Translations under genes and position numbers: made by a program
In this document: positions 23,802 to 32,547 of the stretch, in pieces
Layout: every line of letters begins with the position of its first letter
How positions within the stretch are numbered: position 1 is the stretch's first letter
Notes under the pieces: generated by a model
Database searches by the model: none
Seen by the model: the letters and a program-made list of their open reading frames with translations, nothing else
What the model was told of the DNA's origin: nothing
Source: an uncultured Muribaculaceae bacterium
GTDB lineage: Bacteria; Bacteroidota; Bacteroidia; Bacteroidales; Muribaculaceae
NCBI GenBank assembly: GCA_910588035.1
Contig: CAJUPY010000021.1
Location: 1-39,027, forward strand
Reading direction: 5' to 3'
Length of the DNA: 39,027 nt

Positions 23802-26207
23802 TTACTTGTCACTCTGCAATTTAAACAATTCCATTCTGCTCAAATGATTTGGAGGAACCATTTTTTTTATCTGCCCGCAAATATGATCCGCTTCTTCCAT
23901 TTCCCCCATTTTGAACAGACATGCACCTTTTGTGTCGAGCATTTCCACTTTCTGAGAATCATAAGTCAAACCTTTATTGGCAAGTGTCAGACCTTCCTGA
24001 TAATTTCCTTTCTCATATTCATACCACGACAAATTTGTATAGGCCATGGCTTTAATATTTCTATACATCAGGTTGTATTGACTTTCCAATTGGTCATTTG
24101 CTGAAAATTCCGTCACCTTTCTCAGGTAATTGATCTCATCATGTTTTTTTCCGGCAATTCTATATCCGTCTGATAAACCAAACCATAACCACATCTTGTG
24201 TACACTCGATCTCGATTCGTTGGAGTCACTGCCGATAACATTCATCGCACGTTGACAAATGGAATCAACCTCTTGATAATCTCCACTCGTGATGTGATTT
24301 CTTGCCGAATTCATGTAACCGTGAACTAAATAAGTGATATGCTCATAGTTAAACAATTTCTCTTCCAGAAGATTGTCAAACATCGTTGTGGCCACGCCAA
24401 AGAAACGAGCTATATTTTCATTTGAAGGATCGATTGTTTCCAACTTACCCGCAAATTGACTGTAGGTTGTGGCTACAATGTCCTTTTCCATATCAGTCAT
24501 CTCCGCACCGGCTAATTCATTTTGGAACAGATTCTGCATTTCCAAATATGTCTGCTTATTCTCTAAAGTCATCTCTATTCGATTGAGGCATGCTAAAGTA
24601 TTTATAGCTCTGCCAATTCCTGACTTCCGTATCTTAATGTCTTTAAGATAAGACATCAGACAGTCGCTGAACTGATTGTCATTTTTGTCAAATAGATATT
24701 GTAATTTAAGCTCGGTAGCCGTGATATATTTATCGCCATACTTCTGGGGATTATTTCCATATTTTCCTTCAAAATATTCCCAGAGCTCAAGAATTCTGTC
24801 TGACATATTCTTGTAGTTAAATTCATAATGAGTTTTGTTGAGTCTCAATGTCTGTATCAAGTCTTCCTTATCCTCATTATCGGTCGGTATTTTGTGCGCA
24901 TATCCGATACTTAAATCAAAATAACCTGATATGTTTTCAGATCGCGGATTGATTTTTTCTTCAAGATATGCCAGAACCATATACGATTTACATAAAGCAT
25001 CTGACTTATCAACATCTGCCTCACTCATTTGCTCAATCAGCTCGACAACCGATTCTTTAAACGACTGATAATCTTGAACAGATGACGAATATAACGCATC
25101 AAACAAAGCTTTTGAGATCCACAACTCAATCAGCGAAGTCATTTCACTATTGACTGCCATAGGCAAAAATTCTCTGTCAATTGCGAACGCTTCATCAAAT
25201 CTTTTCAAACCTGACAGAGAGCAACTTCTTCCATATTCAGCAACTAATTTTGATCTTATGTCGTCAGCTTTCGCAGCACGGCTGAAAAAATCGAGTGCCT
25301 GTTCATATAACTCCTGATTGACAAAATAATGCGCTGTTTTGAGCTGCCATTCATGGTTTAAAGTATCGATTGCGGCTACAGTCTTATAAATCTTTTCAAT
25401 TTTCTTATGATTCTCATAGCCTCCGGCAAGCAGAAGGGCATCAATGTTTCGCGTAAGGCTCTCATATAGTGCTTCAATATTTTTTTGATCTTCTTCAGCA
25501 CTATTGGAAAGTATTTTAACAGCCTCGAGTTTTACATCCCGGCTACGCACTGCTGTTGTAATTCTTTGTTCGAGCTCTAATTCTTCATATTTTGTTATCG
25601 CCTCATCAAAACGTCCTTGGTCAACAAGATCGATAATATCCAACTCCTCTTTTTTCAGTTGCGACAAATCGATTCGGGCAAATCTGTCAACATAATTGTC
25701 GAGATTATCAAGCTGACGATCATAATCTTCCTGAAGTTCGATTAATTTCCTCTTATACTCCTCATCCTTTATTTTCCCTTCCTCTTTTAATTTCTTCACG
25801 GAAGCTGTCTCCTTGTCAAATTGCCTTTTATAGTTGACTGACGCTTTTGAGTAATAGTTATTGCAAACTGCCTTGAACCGATCAGACCGACACATCACGA
25901 TCACGAAAGGTACATTCGGGTTAAGGTTCCATTGCTCAATTGCCTCCTTATTGAAAATTTCATAGCCAAGTTTTTCGATGCGACGAACATTGATTCTTTC
26001 GCCTGGTTTTAGAGTCAGAAAACTCAATGTGAACGAACCGTCTTTATCAGATACCGTACTGTTGGCCGAACGCACATTCAGCTCAACACCTCCCAACGGC
26101 GTTTTCTGTGCCTTTTCGTTATATTCTTTAACAATACCCGATTGAACAGTCTGAGCAAGTGCCCCGACCGTCACAAACATTAACAGAAATAGAATAAACG
26201 ATCTCAT
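23802..26207 (-). CDS. Exported 801-residue protein with carboxypeptidase-regulatory-like, coiled-coil and TPR regions
   Basis: The signal peptide (MRSFILFLLMFVTVGALAQ) indicates export. Residues about 20-105 form a carboxypeptidase-regulatory-like beta domain (SGIVKEYNEKAQKTPLGGVE, then VSDKDGSFTLSFL, then EKLGYEIFNKEAI). A charged coiled coil follows (about 110-190), then helical TPR-like repeats to the C-terminus (GRFDEAITKYEELELEQ, ELYEQALDFFSRAAKADD, YEKGNYQEGLTLANKGLTYD). No type IX sorting tail is seen. The ATG at 26207 is 10 bases after the acyltransferase stop; a TTG at 26225 would add six residues and spoil the leader. Four sampled lines suggest lower GC (about 37-42%) than the neighbours. 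It is likely the periplasmic partner of the TIR protein; specific function unknown. Confidence 0.8.
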   Translation of the reverse strand: MRSFILFLLMFVTVGALAQTVQSGIVKEYNEKAQKTPLGGVELNVRSANSTVSDKDGSFTLSFLTLKPGERINVRRIEKLGYEIFNKEAIEQWNLNPNVPFVIVMCRSDRFKAVCNNYYSKASVNYKRQFDKETASVKKLKEEGKIKDEEYKRKLIELQEDYDRQLDNLDNYVDRFARIDLSQLKKEELDIIDLVDQGRFDEAITKYEELELEQRITTAVRSRDVKLEAVKILSNSAEEDQKNIEALYESLTRNIDALLLAGGYENHKKIEKIYKTVAAIDTLNHEWQLKTAHYFVNQELYEQALDFFSRAAKADDIRSKLVAEYGRSCSLSGLKRFDEAFAIDREFLPMAVNSEMTSLIELWISKALFDALYSSSVQDYQSFKESVVELIEQMSEADVDKSDALCKSYMVLAYLEEKINPRSENISGYFDLSIGYAHKIPTDNEDKEDLIQTLRLNKTHYEFNYKNMSDRILELWEYFEGKYGNNPQKYGDKYITATELKLQYLFDKNDNQFSDCLMSYLKDIKIRKSGIGRAINTLACLNRIEMTLENKQTYLEMQNLFQNELAGAEMTDMEKDIVATTYSQFAGKLETIDPSNENIARFFGVATTMFDNLLEEKLFNYEHITYLVHGYMNSARNHITSGDYQEVDSICQRAMNVIGSDSNESRSSVHKMWLWFGLSDGYRIAGKKHDEINYLRKVTEFSANDQLESQYNLMYRNIKAMAYTNLSWYEYEKGNYQEGLTLANKGLTYDSQKVEMLDTKGACLFKMGEMEEADHICGQIKKMVPPNHLSRMELFKLQSDK

Positions 26208-26217
26208 GAAGACACTC

Positions 26218-27279
26218 TTAACCAACCAGATATTTTGACCCGGGCAATAACGAGATCAAGCGCGTCAACATATAGCAGATTACAAAAGTCGACACCCCGA
26301 CCAACACAATCGTCACCGGTGTCGTGAACTGACCGTTGACAAGATTGAAGACAAAGCCGAGTATGAAAATGTGCATCAGATACATGCCGTAGCTCATATC
26401 CGAGACACTCACGACCAACCGGCTTTCTTTTCTCACACTGCCAAACAGCGACTTCATGACCAGAAACGCCCCGAGGCTCTCAAAAACGACATTCGGAGTG
26501 CAGAAACGCCAGCTGACCTCGATCTCGGTCAAAGTGACGGCCGTGTCTATGCGGCTGTAGAAAACTGCGGCCGTGATAAAATAACCGATTGCAAACATGA
26601 CCGTGCCGGTGGCAAACTCTGTCGTGCGCGACAATGACAGATAGGTTCTGACATAATGGGCAAGGACGACATAGCCTATATATCCTGAATAATACCAAAG
26701 CAGGCTGAACTCGTTCCAGTCACACTCACCGTAGACCGGACCCGTGATCTCACGCAAATACGGAAGGAACGTTGACAGAAACCAGATCGCGATGAAAATC
26801 TGCTCGTCTCGCTTTGAGACCTTCTCGAGCCACGGAGATATCACAGGCATGATCAGATAAACACCGAGCAACATGTAGATAAACCACAGATGACCGCTTG
26901 CATTGTTGAAATTATAGGTCAGGGTCAGAACAGACCGGCCGACATCCTCGGCCGACATCGCGCCCCACAGATATGGCAGAGTGGCATACAGAACCGACCA
27001 GATCAGAAACGGAACCACGACTCTGACAAGGCGTTTGCGAAAAAAGAGGCCCGCACTTTCTTTGACCGGAACGAGCAGATAGGCCGATATCATCACAAAT
27101 AACGGCACTGCGCAGCGAAACGCGCTGTCAATCACACTAACCCATAAACCGTCGTCCCGATTCTTTATCTCAAGTCCGGAATCCCCGATATAAAAAAATT
27201 CACAAGAGTGAACGATTATGACCATAAAACAGGCCAATACCCTCGCATAGTCAAGAAACGCGATTCGTTGTCTACACAT
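26218..27279 (-). CDS. Acyltransferase family 3 membrane protein
   Basis: A 353-residue integral membrane O-acyltransferase with about ten helices. The N-terminal motif FLDYARVLACFMVIIVHSCE carries the family histidine H24, used with acyl donors at the inner membrane. RKRLVRVVVPFLIWSVLY and GHLWFIYMLLGVYLIMPVI are further family blocks. Such enzymes acetylate or succinylate surface glycans or lipids. It lies 90 bases after gldN, behind a 17-bp hairpin, and 10 bases before the exported TPR gene. Whether it works with the TIR pair is unclear. Confidence 0.88.
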   Translation of the reverse strand: MCRQRIAFLDYARVLACFMVIIVHSCEFFYIGDSGLEIKNRDDGLWVSVIDSAFRCAVPLFVMISAYLLVPVKESAGLFFRKRLVRVVVPFLIWSVLYATLPYLWGAMSAEDVGRSVLTLTYNFNNASGHLWFIYMLLGVYLIMPVISPWLEKVSKRDEQIFIAIWFLSTFLPYLREITGPVYGECDWNEFSLLWYYSGYIGYVVLAHYVRTYLSLSRTTEFATGTVMFAIGYFITAAVFYSRIDTAVTLTEIEVSWRFCTPNVVFESLGAFLVMKSLFGSVRKESRLVVSVSDMSYGMYLMHIFILGFVFNLVNGQFTTPVTIVLVGVSTFVICYMLTRLISLLPGSKYLVG

Positions 27280-27309
27280 GATTATTATCTATGATTGGTT
27301 AATATGAAG

Positions 27310-27347
27310 AACGGAGATTCCACGCCTTTTGGCGCAAAATCCCCGTT
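27310..27347 (-). terminator. 17-bp intercistronic hairpin after gldN
   Basis: In minus-strand RNA all 17 positions of the two arms (27347-27331 and 27326-27310) pair, four of them as G-U wobbles, around an AAAA loop. The plus-strand copy would have mismatches at those places, so it appears kept as minus-strand RNA. There is no U-run after it, so it may be a partial terminator, an attenuator or a 3'-end protector separating the type IX operon from the acyltransferase-TPR-TIR genes. Confidence 0.6.
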
Positions 27348-27369
27348 GATATTGTCACTTGTCATCTTT

Positions 27370-28479
27370 TCATTTTCTTCTTCTGACCGACCTGACGGCA
27401 TTTGAAGCGTTGCTCGATTTGATCTTCTGCTCCTTGACCTTCGGCTCTTTCTTTCCACGCGACGACCTTACGTTACGTCTCGGCTTATCCTTGACATCGC
27501 TTTCGTCACGCGATTTGATCTGGATAGTGTCACCCTTGGCGGCCGCCTCACGTGCCTCGCGGCGGGCAATCACCTCCTCACGCGACGGAACCCACAGCTT
27601 GTCGTCAAACGACTTCAACCGGTTCTGAATGCTGTCCTGGGCTTTTTTCCGGTCATCCTCATCAGGATAGAGTTGCACCATCGATTTGTTGGCAAGGTTG
27701 CGTGTCTTGTAAATCTCGCCGTCATACATGTTCATCGAGAAGAAATCGTCGTAGGTGTATTTCGCAAGATTGTTGTCATCGTCGATGAAGATTGACTGCT
27801 GGGCGAGATAGGGGCGTATCGCATCGAGTTTAATCCAGAACATCGGATATTTTATCGCTTCTCCGCCGAAGTCGCCGGAACGGTGCAACACCGGACAGAT
27901 CGCGTCGACAATCGTGCGCGTGCGGTTCGTGCGGTTATCAAATTCCCACCGTTCAAGAATATAGTATGACAGAACCTCGTTTGACGGAACATCGCTCTCC
28001 TCAATGTTGAACTTCGGATTCTTCTCTGTCGAACCCTTGGCATCGCTGTAGAGAATGTGGAACCGGTCGAGCATATCTTTCACCTTCAGTCGATATTTGT
28101 CATTGAAGACCTCTCGTCCGTCAAGATATTCATACGCCGCTACCCGATTCTCGGCGAGCAGTCTCATGATGATACGGAACAGATTTTCCTCTCCCTCATT
28201 AGGCTCTTCGGGGAAATAAAGCGGTGCATTCTGAGGTTTCTCCAGATCGAGCTGACGGTAGATCACCCTCATCCACTGCAAATCGGCATCGCGTTCGGCC
28301 GAGGGCTCATAGAACGATTTCATTCGCTCAGTAACCCCGGGGCCTGACTTGTCGGTCTGTTCCTTCCGGTCGCGACGACGCATCACCGCCGATGACTGTG
28401 ATTCCTGCTGGGCGAAAGCATCGGTTGCCACTCCGACAGCAACGGCAGCTGCAAGAAAATATGTTTTAAGAATATTCAT
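27370..28479 (-). CDS. gldN: Type IX secretion ring protein GldN/PorN
   Basis: A periplasmic protein that with GldK forms the ring at the outer membrane of the type IX secretion system. The 369-residue sequence has a signal peptide (ending near DAFAQQ) and the PorN core: QWMRVIYRQLDLEKPQNAPL, then NLFRIIMRLLAENRVAAYEYLDG, then YYILERWEFDNRTNRTRTI, then YPMFWIKLDAIRPYLAQQSI. A basic, low-complexity tail of about 60 residues (KDKPRRNVRSSRGKKE and beyond) ends the protein; it is probably disordered. Last of the porT-porP-gldKLMN series; 22 bases after gldM. Confidence 0.94.
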   Translation of the reverse strand: MNILKTYFLAAAVAVGVATDAFAQQESQSSAVMRRRDRKEQTDKSGPGVTERMKSFYEPSAERDADLQWMRVIYRQLDLEKPQNAPLYFPEEPNEGEENLFRIIMRLLAENRVAAYEYLDGREVFNDKYRLKVKDMLDRFHILYSDAKGSTEKNPKFNIEESDVPSNEVLSYYILERWEFDNRTNRTRTIVDAICPVLHRSGDFGGEAIKYPMFWIKLDAIRPYLAQQSIFIDDDNNLAKYTYDDFFSMNMYDGEIYKTRNLANKSMVQLYPDEDDRKKAQDSIQNRLKSFDDKLWVPSREEVIARREAREAAAKGDTIQIKSRDESDVKDKPRRNVRSSRGKKEPKVKEQKIKSSNASNAVRSVRRRK

Positions 28480-28501
28480 GATTCTATTGGTTGTTGTCTG
28501 A

Positions 28502-30067
28502 TTAATTCACGATTACTTCAAGAGGTGAGAGATCACGGGTGATTCCGTCTGGTCCTATAGCTTTCACGCGAGAGATGTAAAACCGTTTGCCGCGTGACAG
28601 TCGTCTGAACTGATCTTTCTGTCGCTGTGAGAAATTGGCTCCGTCACTGACTTCAGGTATCGCGTTGCCCATCGAGTCAAAAAACACGGTTTCAAAACTC
28701 AGAACCTTGAAGTTTATGTTCAGCAAGTCATCATCAATTGCGGCTCCGATTCCGGGCGAGGTCGTGAGCAAGGTCTTGGCAAATGGACGCCCTCCCTTGT
28801 ATCGGTCTGTATTGCCTTTGAGATCGGTGAAGTTGACGTAAGGTGTCGGATCGGGCAGTTTGCGTACCCTGAATTTCGTGGTCGAAACCTCCTGTTTGCG
28901 GCCGTCAAAGTCTGCGACTACCGAAATGACCGCCTCCTCTCCGACCTTGGCCGGGCGGGCGACCCATTGATCACCGTTGCGTGTCAATGTGCCGTTTGTC
29001 ATGACCGCCGAGACCGAATTGGTCGGTACACCGGGAACCGAGATGCTGACAGGGTTGTAGATTCCGGCGTAAAGCACGTTCATCATGGTGGCCGAAACTG
29101 TCGCCGAGGGTTCGATTACCGTATAGCTTGATTTGAAATCGTGTCTCATCATGGTTCCGTCACCGCGGGGAACTTCAAGATAGCCTGAGTAGTCAAACGT
29201 TCCGGTCTTGCCGGCCATGACCTCATAAAGCCCCATGTCGTTTCCAAGCTGCGACCCGTTGATGTTGATTACGGGCCGTTGGGTCGTGTCGACCGCCGCG
29301 AGGACAATATTTGCAGAATATTTTCCTCCTCTCATGACGATACGCGATTGCGGTATGACAAACGCATTGAGTTTATTGACCCTTACATCGCCGGCATCGA
29401 CATTTTCCAGAAGAGAAGTCAGAACCTCACCTTCGGTATATCTGATGTCATTCTGAAGTTTGGTGAGCAATGTGATTGCGGCTACGACAGGCTGGTTGTC
29501 AAAACGGCTTTCCTCCCAGGTGCGTCCGCCAATGAGCCCCTTCTGTTCAACCTCGTCAGTCGACAGAACCTGATCGATGTTGTTTCGGCGTATGCTGTCA
29601 GGAATCATCGACATCATCAGATTGCGGTAATTGTCGACTGCCTTGCGCAACTTCTCTCCGTTACGTTTCGATGGCGAAAGCATCACCACAGCGGCGGCCT
29701 CAAGATCATCGCGGCTCCTGATGTTGTCCACATCTCCGTCGGCTCCGTCGGCATTGACAACAATCTCATGTTTGAACGAGTCTACAAGCTGATAGAGATA
29801 ATCGGTCGCTTCTCTGACTTCCACAGCCTTGTCAAGCCATGCCTGACCTTTGTCGGGATTGGTCTCGTTAAATGACCTGAGGGCGTTCAACAAGGCGGCA
29901 TTGCGTTGCTCTACATTCTCGTTGCTTCGCGTCAGTCCGCTTTCCACCTGAGTGAAACCGTCGAGCACATCGCTTGAGACATTAAGTGCCAACATCGCAG
30001 TCAAGACGATATACATGAGGTTTATCATCTTCTGTCGTGGAGATAGCCTTGTGTTGTTTGAACCCAT
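28502..30067 (-). CDS. gldM: Type IX secretion/gliding motor protein GldM/PorM
   Basis: A 521-residue inner-membrane protein with one N-terminal transmembrane helix and a long periplasmic arm. With GldL it forms the proton-driven rotary motor that energises type IX secretion and gliding. The start (SPRQKMINLMYIVLTAMLALNVS) is diagnostic for the family. Downstream motifs such as VVAAITLLTKLQNDIRYTEG and VNKLNAFVIPQSRIVMRGGK match the periplasmic domains. Fifty-three bases separate it from gldL and 22 from gldN. Confidence 0.96.
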   Translation of the reverse strand: MGSNNTRLSPRQKMINLMYIVLTAMLALNVSSDVLDGFTQVESGLTRSNENVEQRNAALLNALRSFNETNPDKGQAWLDKAVEVREATDYLYQLVDSFKHEIVVNADGADGDVDNIRSRDDLEAAAVVMLSPSKRNGEKLRKAVDNYRNLMMSMIPDSIRRNNIDQVLSTDEVEQKGLIGGRTWEESRFDNQPVVAAITLLTKLQNDIRYTEGEVLTSLLENVDAGDVRVNKLNAFVIPQSRIVMRGGKYSANIVLAAVDTTQRPVININGSQLGNDMGLYEVMAGKTGTFDYSGYLEVPRGDGTMMRHDFKSSYTVIEPSATVSATMMNVLYAGIYNPVSISVPGVPTNSVSAVMTNGTLTRNGDQWVARPAKVGEEAVISVVADFDGRKQEVSTTKFRVRKLPDPTPYVNFTDLKGNTDRYKGGRPFAKTLLTTSPGIGAAIDDDLLNINFKVLSFETVFFDSMGNAIPEVSDGANFSQRQKDQFRRLSRGKRFYISRVKAIGPDGITRDLSPLEVIVN

Positions 30068-30120
30068 TTATTCGTTGATGTTGTGTAATGACTGTTATTT
30101 ATTGTTTTCTGCCATGACCG

Positions 30121-31059
30121 TCACTCAGGCTTCGCAGGCTCTGAATCAGGGGTCATCATCGGGCGATACATGTTGATCGTCATCGCCGTCAGCATCTTCT
30201 CATATACTGAATTGAGCTGCTGCATGTAACGGGCCATCTTCTCGGTCTCCTCACAATAGCGCAGACTCTGGGCCGAGCTCTTTTCATACATGTCTCTGAT
30301 ATCTTTTATGCCGCGGTTGACACGGTCGATTGAATCAAGTTGTGACGACACGCTCTTGAGCTGAATCTCATATATTGTGTTAAGCCCGCCGATGTTGCGT
30401 GAAAGATCCTGCATCTGACCGGCATAGCCGGCTGCAGCCTGGGTGATTGTCTCCGAGTTTTCCGTTATCGCCTTATAAGACGACAACAAGGTGTCACTGA
30501 CGGTGTTCAGGGCTGCTGTAGTCTCACGCAGATGCTGCATTTCCGATGCTATCGACGCCATTTGGTCAAGATAGGCCTGGGTTGCCGATGTCAACTCCGC
30601 CATGCGGGCAAGCTGGTCGCTGGCAGCAGCCATTTTCGCAATGCTTTCCGACAACGACCGTGAATCTTCCTCGGTCAGATCGATATTCTGCGGTATGCCG
30701 GCTGCCTTGCGTGCCTCCCCCTCGGAAACCCGACGGTTGCCTGAAGAAGCAACCACCGGAAGACCGTCGATCACATCAGTCCGGTCACCTGAGTTCTCGT
30801 TGTCGAGTGCCGGAAAGACATTCTCCCAGTTGTAGGAACGCGGCGGACGGTCGAACGCTGTCAGAATAAACATGAGAACCTCGGTTCCCATGCCGATTGA
30901 GAGAAGGGCGTTACCTCCGGGGAGATGCAAAATCTTGAACAGTGCGCCCCAGATGACGATTGCCGCACCGATGCTGTAGGCGAAATTGAAAAAACGTTGT
31001 CCGCGTTCACTTGAAATGAAACGCGAGATGCTGTTGCGATATCCTTTGAACTTTCCCAT
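30121..31059 (-). CDS. gldL: Type IX secretion/gliding motor protein GldL/PorL
   Basis: The partner of GldM in the motor complex. The 312-residue protein has two N-terminal membrane helices (about 24-45 and 50-68) with the signature ALFKILHLPGGN between them and E60 in the second, the intramembrane acid linked in this family to proton coupling. The cytoplasmic part (about 70-312) is largely coiled coil (SLSESIAKMAAASDQLARMA and onward). It is unusually rich in Ser, Gln and Met towards the C-terminus. It follows gldK by 34 bases. Confidence 0.95.
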   Translation of the reverse strand: MGKFKGYRNSISRFISSERGQRFFNFAYSIGAAIVIWGALFKILHLPGGNALLSIGMGTEVLMFILTAFDRPPRSYNWENVFPALDNENSGDRTDVIDGLPVVASSGNRRVSEGEARKAAGIPQNIDLTEEDSRSLSESIAKMAAASDQLARMAELTSATQAYLDQMASIASEMQHLRETTAALNTVSDTLLSSYKAITENSETITQAAAGYAGQMQDLSRNIGGLNTIYEIQLKSVSSQLDSIDRVNRGIKDIRDMYEKSSAQSLRYCEETEKMARYMQQLNSVYEKMLTAMTINMYRPMMTPDSEPAKPE

Positions 31060-31093
31060 TATGTTTTATGGCAGAAAATGTCGATTGATTGGT

Positions 31094-32545
31094 TTATTTC
31101 TTTGGGTTGAGTTTCTGGCCGCGGGCAAATCCGATCTGCGATCTGACGCAACGGAAACCGATGTAGCTGCGCTGCTCGTTCTGATACTCCCACATGCGGA
31201 TGTCGCTTCTGATGTTGTGTGCGACATCTTTCCACGAACCGCCGCGAACGATCTTGCGCTTCATCTTGTAAGGATCCTCAAGAGCGGCATCATAGCGATA
31301 CTCCGGGTTCAGATCTGAGGTCAGACCATTGAGATTTTCATGATAGGCCGTCGAGGTCCATTCACTCACGTTTCCGGCCATGTCATACAGTCCGAAGTCA
31401 TTGGGGGCATAGGTTCCGACACGCGATGTGATGACATGCCCGTCCTTGGCATAGTTGCCTTCATTGGGTTTGAAGTTGGCATAGAAACAGCCGCGGTCAT
31501 CGCTCATCGTGAGATCTCCTTCCCACGGATACATATTATCATTGACTCCGGCACGGGCGGCGAACTCCCATTCTGCCTCGGTAGGGAGACGATAGGGTTC
31601 GATATAGACACCTTCGCGTCCGAGTGACCTGCGGAGATAGTCTGTGCGCCAGTTTGCAAACGCGTTGGCCTGTTCCCAGCTGACACCGACAACCGGATAT
31701 TCGTTGTATCCGCCGTGTGAGAAGTACAATCTGACATACGGCTCGTTATACGCATTGTCGAAATCATTGATCCACGCGGTAGTGTCGGGATAGACATTGA
31801 CAATATATGTATTGACAAAATCATAGTCACCGGTGAGACCGCGGGTGACAGTGCTTCTGACAATCTCACCCTCGTCGTTGAGATAAGCTGTGTCTTTTGA
31901 GATCAGAGGCACCTCGGTCGGAACCGGCTTGTCAGTGTTATACTCACGACGGCGCGGGTCAAGACGATGTTTCCGCTTGGCGGCTGCCGTGTGGTTGTAG
32001 ATCTCATAACGGTAGTTCAGCTGTTCCGGATCAAGTTCACGCGCCCCGGTTATCGGGTTTGTTCTGTAGAGGCTCTCGATTGCGCGTGCCTCATCTTCAT
32101 TCGGGTTACGCCAGGGAATAGGCTTGTTCCAGTTCAGATGTGGGGTTACCGGATTGCCTTCGCGGTCTTCCTCGATCTTGAATTCCTCATTGCCTCCATA
32201 TGCCGGGTCGGCCAGACGCTCACGAATGATCGAATCGCGTACCCAGAAAACAAACTGTTTGTATTTCGAGTTGGTGATTTCTGTCTCGTCCATCCAGAAT
32301 CCGTCGACCGACATGCCACGCGGGTCGGCTGCGAGATTCCAGGCACTGTCAGCTTTCTGCGGGCCGGTCTCCATGGAACCTCTTGAAACGAGAACCATGC
32401 CGTATGGTGTCGGCTCGGTCCAGGAAGTGGCGCCGACACCTGTCACCTCACCTCCGGCTGCACTGTAGTTTCCCGAGGCACACGAAGAAGCGGCCGCGAA
32501 AACAGCGATGGATACGGGTAAAAGGAATAATGACGGATTTTTCAT
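31094..32545 (-). CDS. gldK: Type IX secretion lipoprotein GldK/PorK
   Basis: An outer-membrane lipoprotein of 483 residues that forms the periplasmic ring with GldN. A signal peptide ends at lipobox AASSC (C22). The rest is a formylglycine-generating-enzyme/sulfatase-modifying-factor fold: PVVGVSWEQANAFANWR, then YRLPTEAEWEFAARAG, then YDMAGNVSEWTS, then IVRGGSWKD and IGFRCVRS. In GldK this fold is structural, not enzymatic. It is followed by gldL after 34 bases and preceded by the PorP/SprF-like gene by two. Confidence 0.95.
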   Translation of the reverse strand: MKNPSLFLLPVSIAVFAAASSCASGNYSAAGGEVTGVGATSWTEPTPYGMVLVSRGSMETGPQKADSAWNLAADPRGMSVDGFWMDETEITNSKYKQFVFWVRDSIIRERLADPAYGGNEEFKIEEDREGNPVTPHLNWNKPIPWRNPNEDEARAIESLYRTNPITGARELDPEQLNYRYEIYNHTAAAKRKHRLDPRRREYNTDKPVPTEVPLISKDTAYLNDEGEIVRSTVTRGLTGDYDFVNTYIVNVYPDTTAWINDFDNAYNEPYVRLYFSHGGYNEYPVVGVSWEQANAFANWRTDYLRRSLGREGVYIEPYRLPTEAEWEFAARAGVNDNMYPWEGDLTMSDDRGCFYANFKPNEGNYAKDGHVITSRVGTYAPNDFGLYDMAGNVSEWTSTAYHENLNGLTSDLNPEYRYDAALEDPYKMKRKIVRGGSWKDVAHNIRSDIRMWEYQNEQRSYIGFRCVRSQIGFARGQKLNPKK

Positions 32546-32547
32546 AT

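Noticed and set aside
31094..32545. Active formylglycine-generating or sulfatase-modifying enzyme
   Set aside because: The operon context with gldL, gldM and gldN and the lipobox identify GldK, where the fold is structural.
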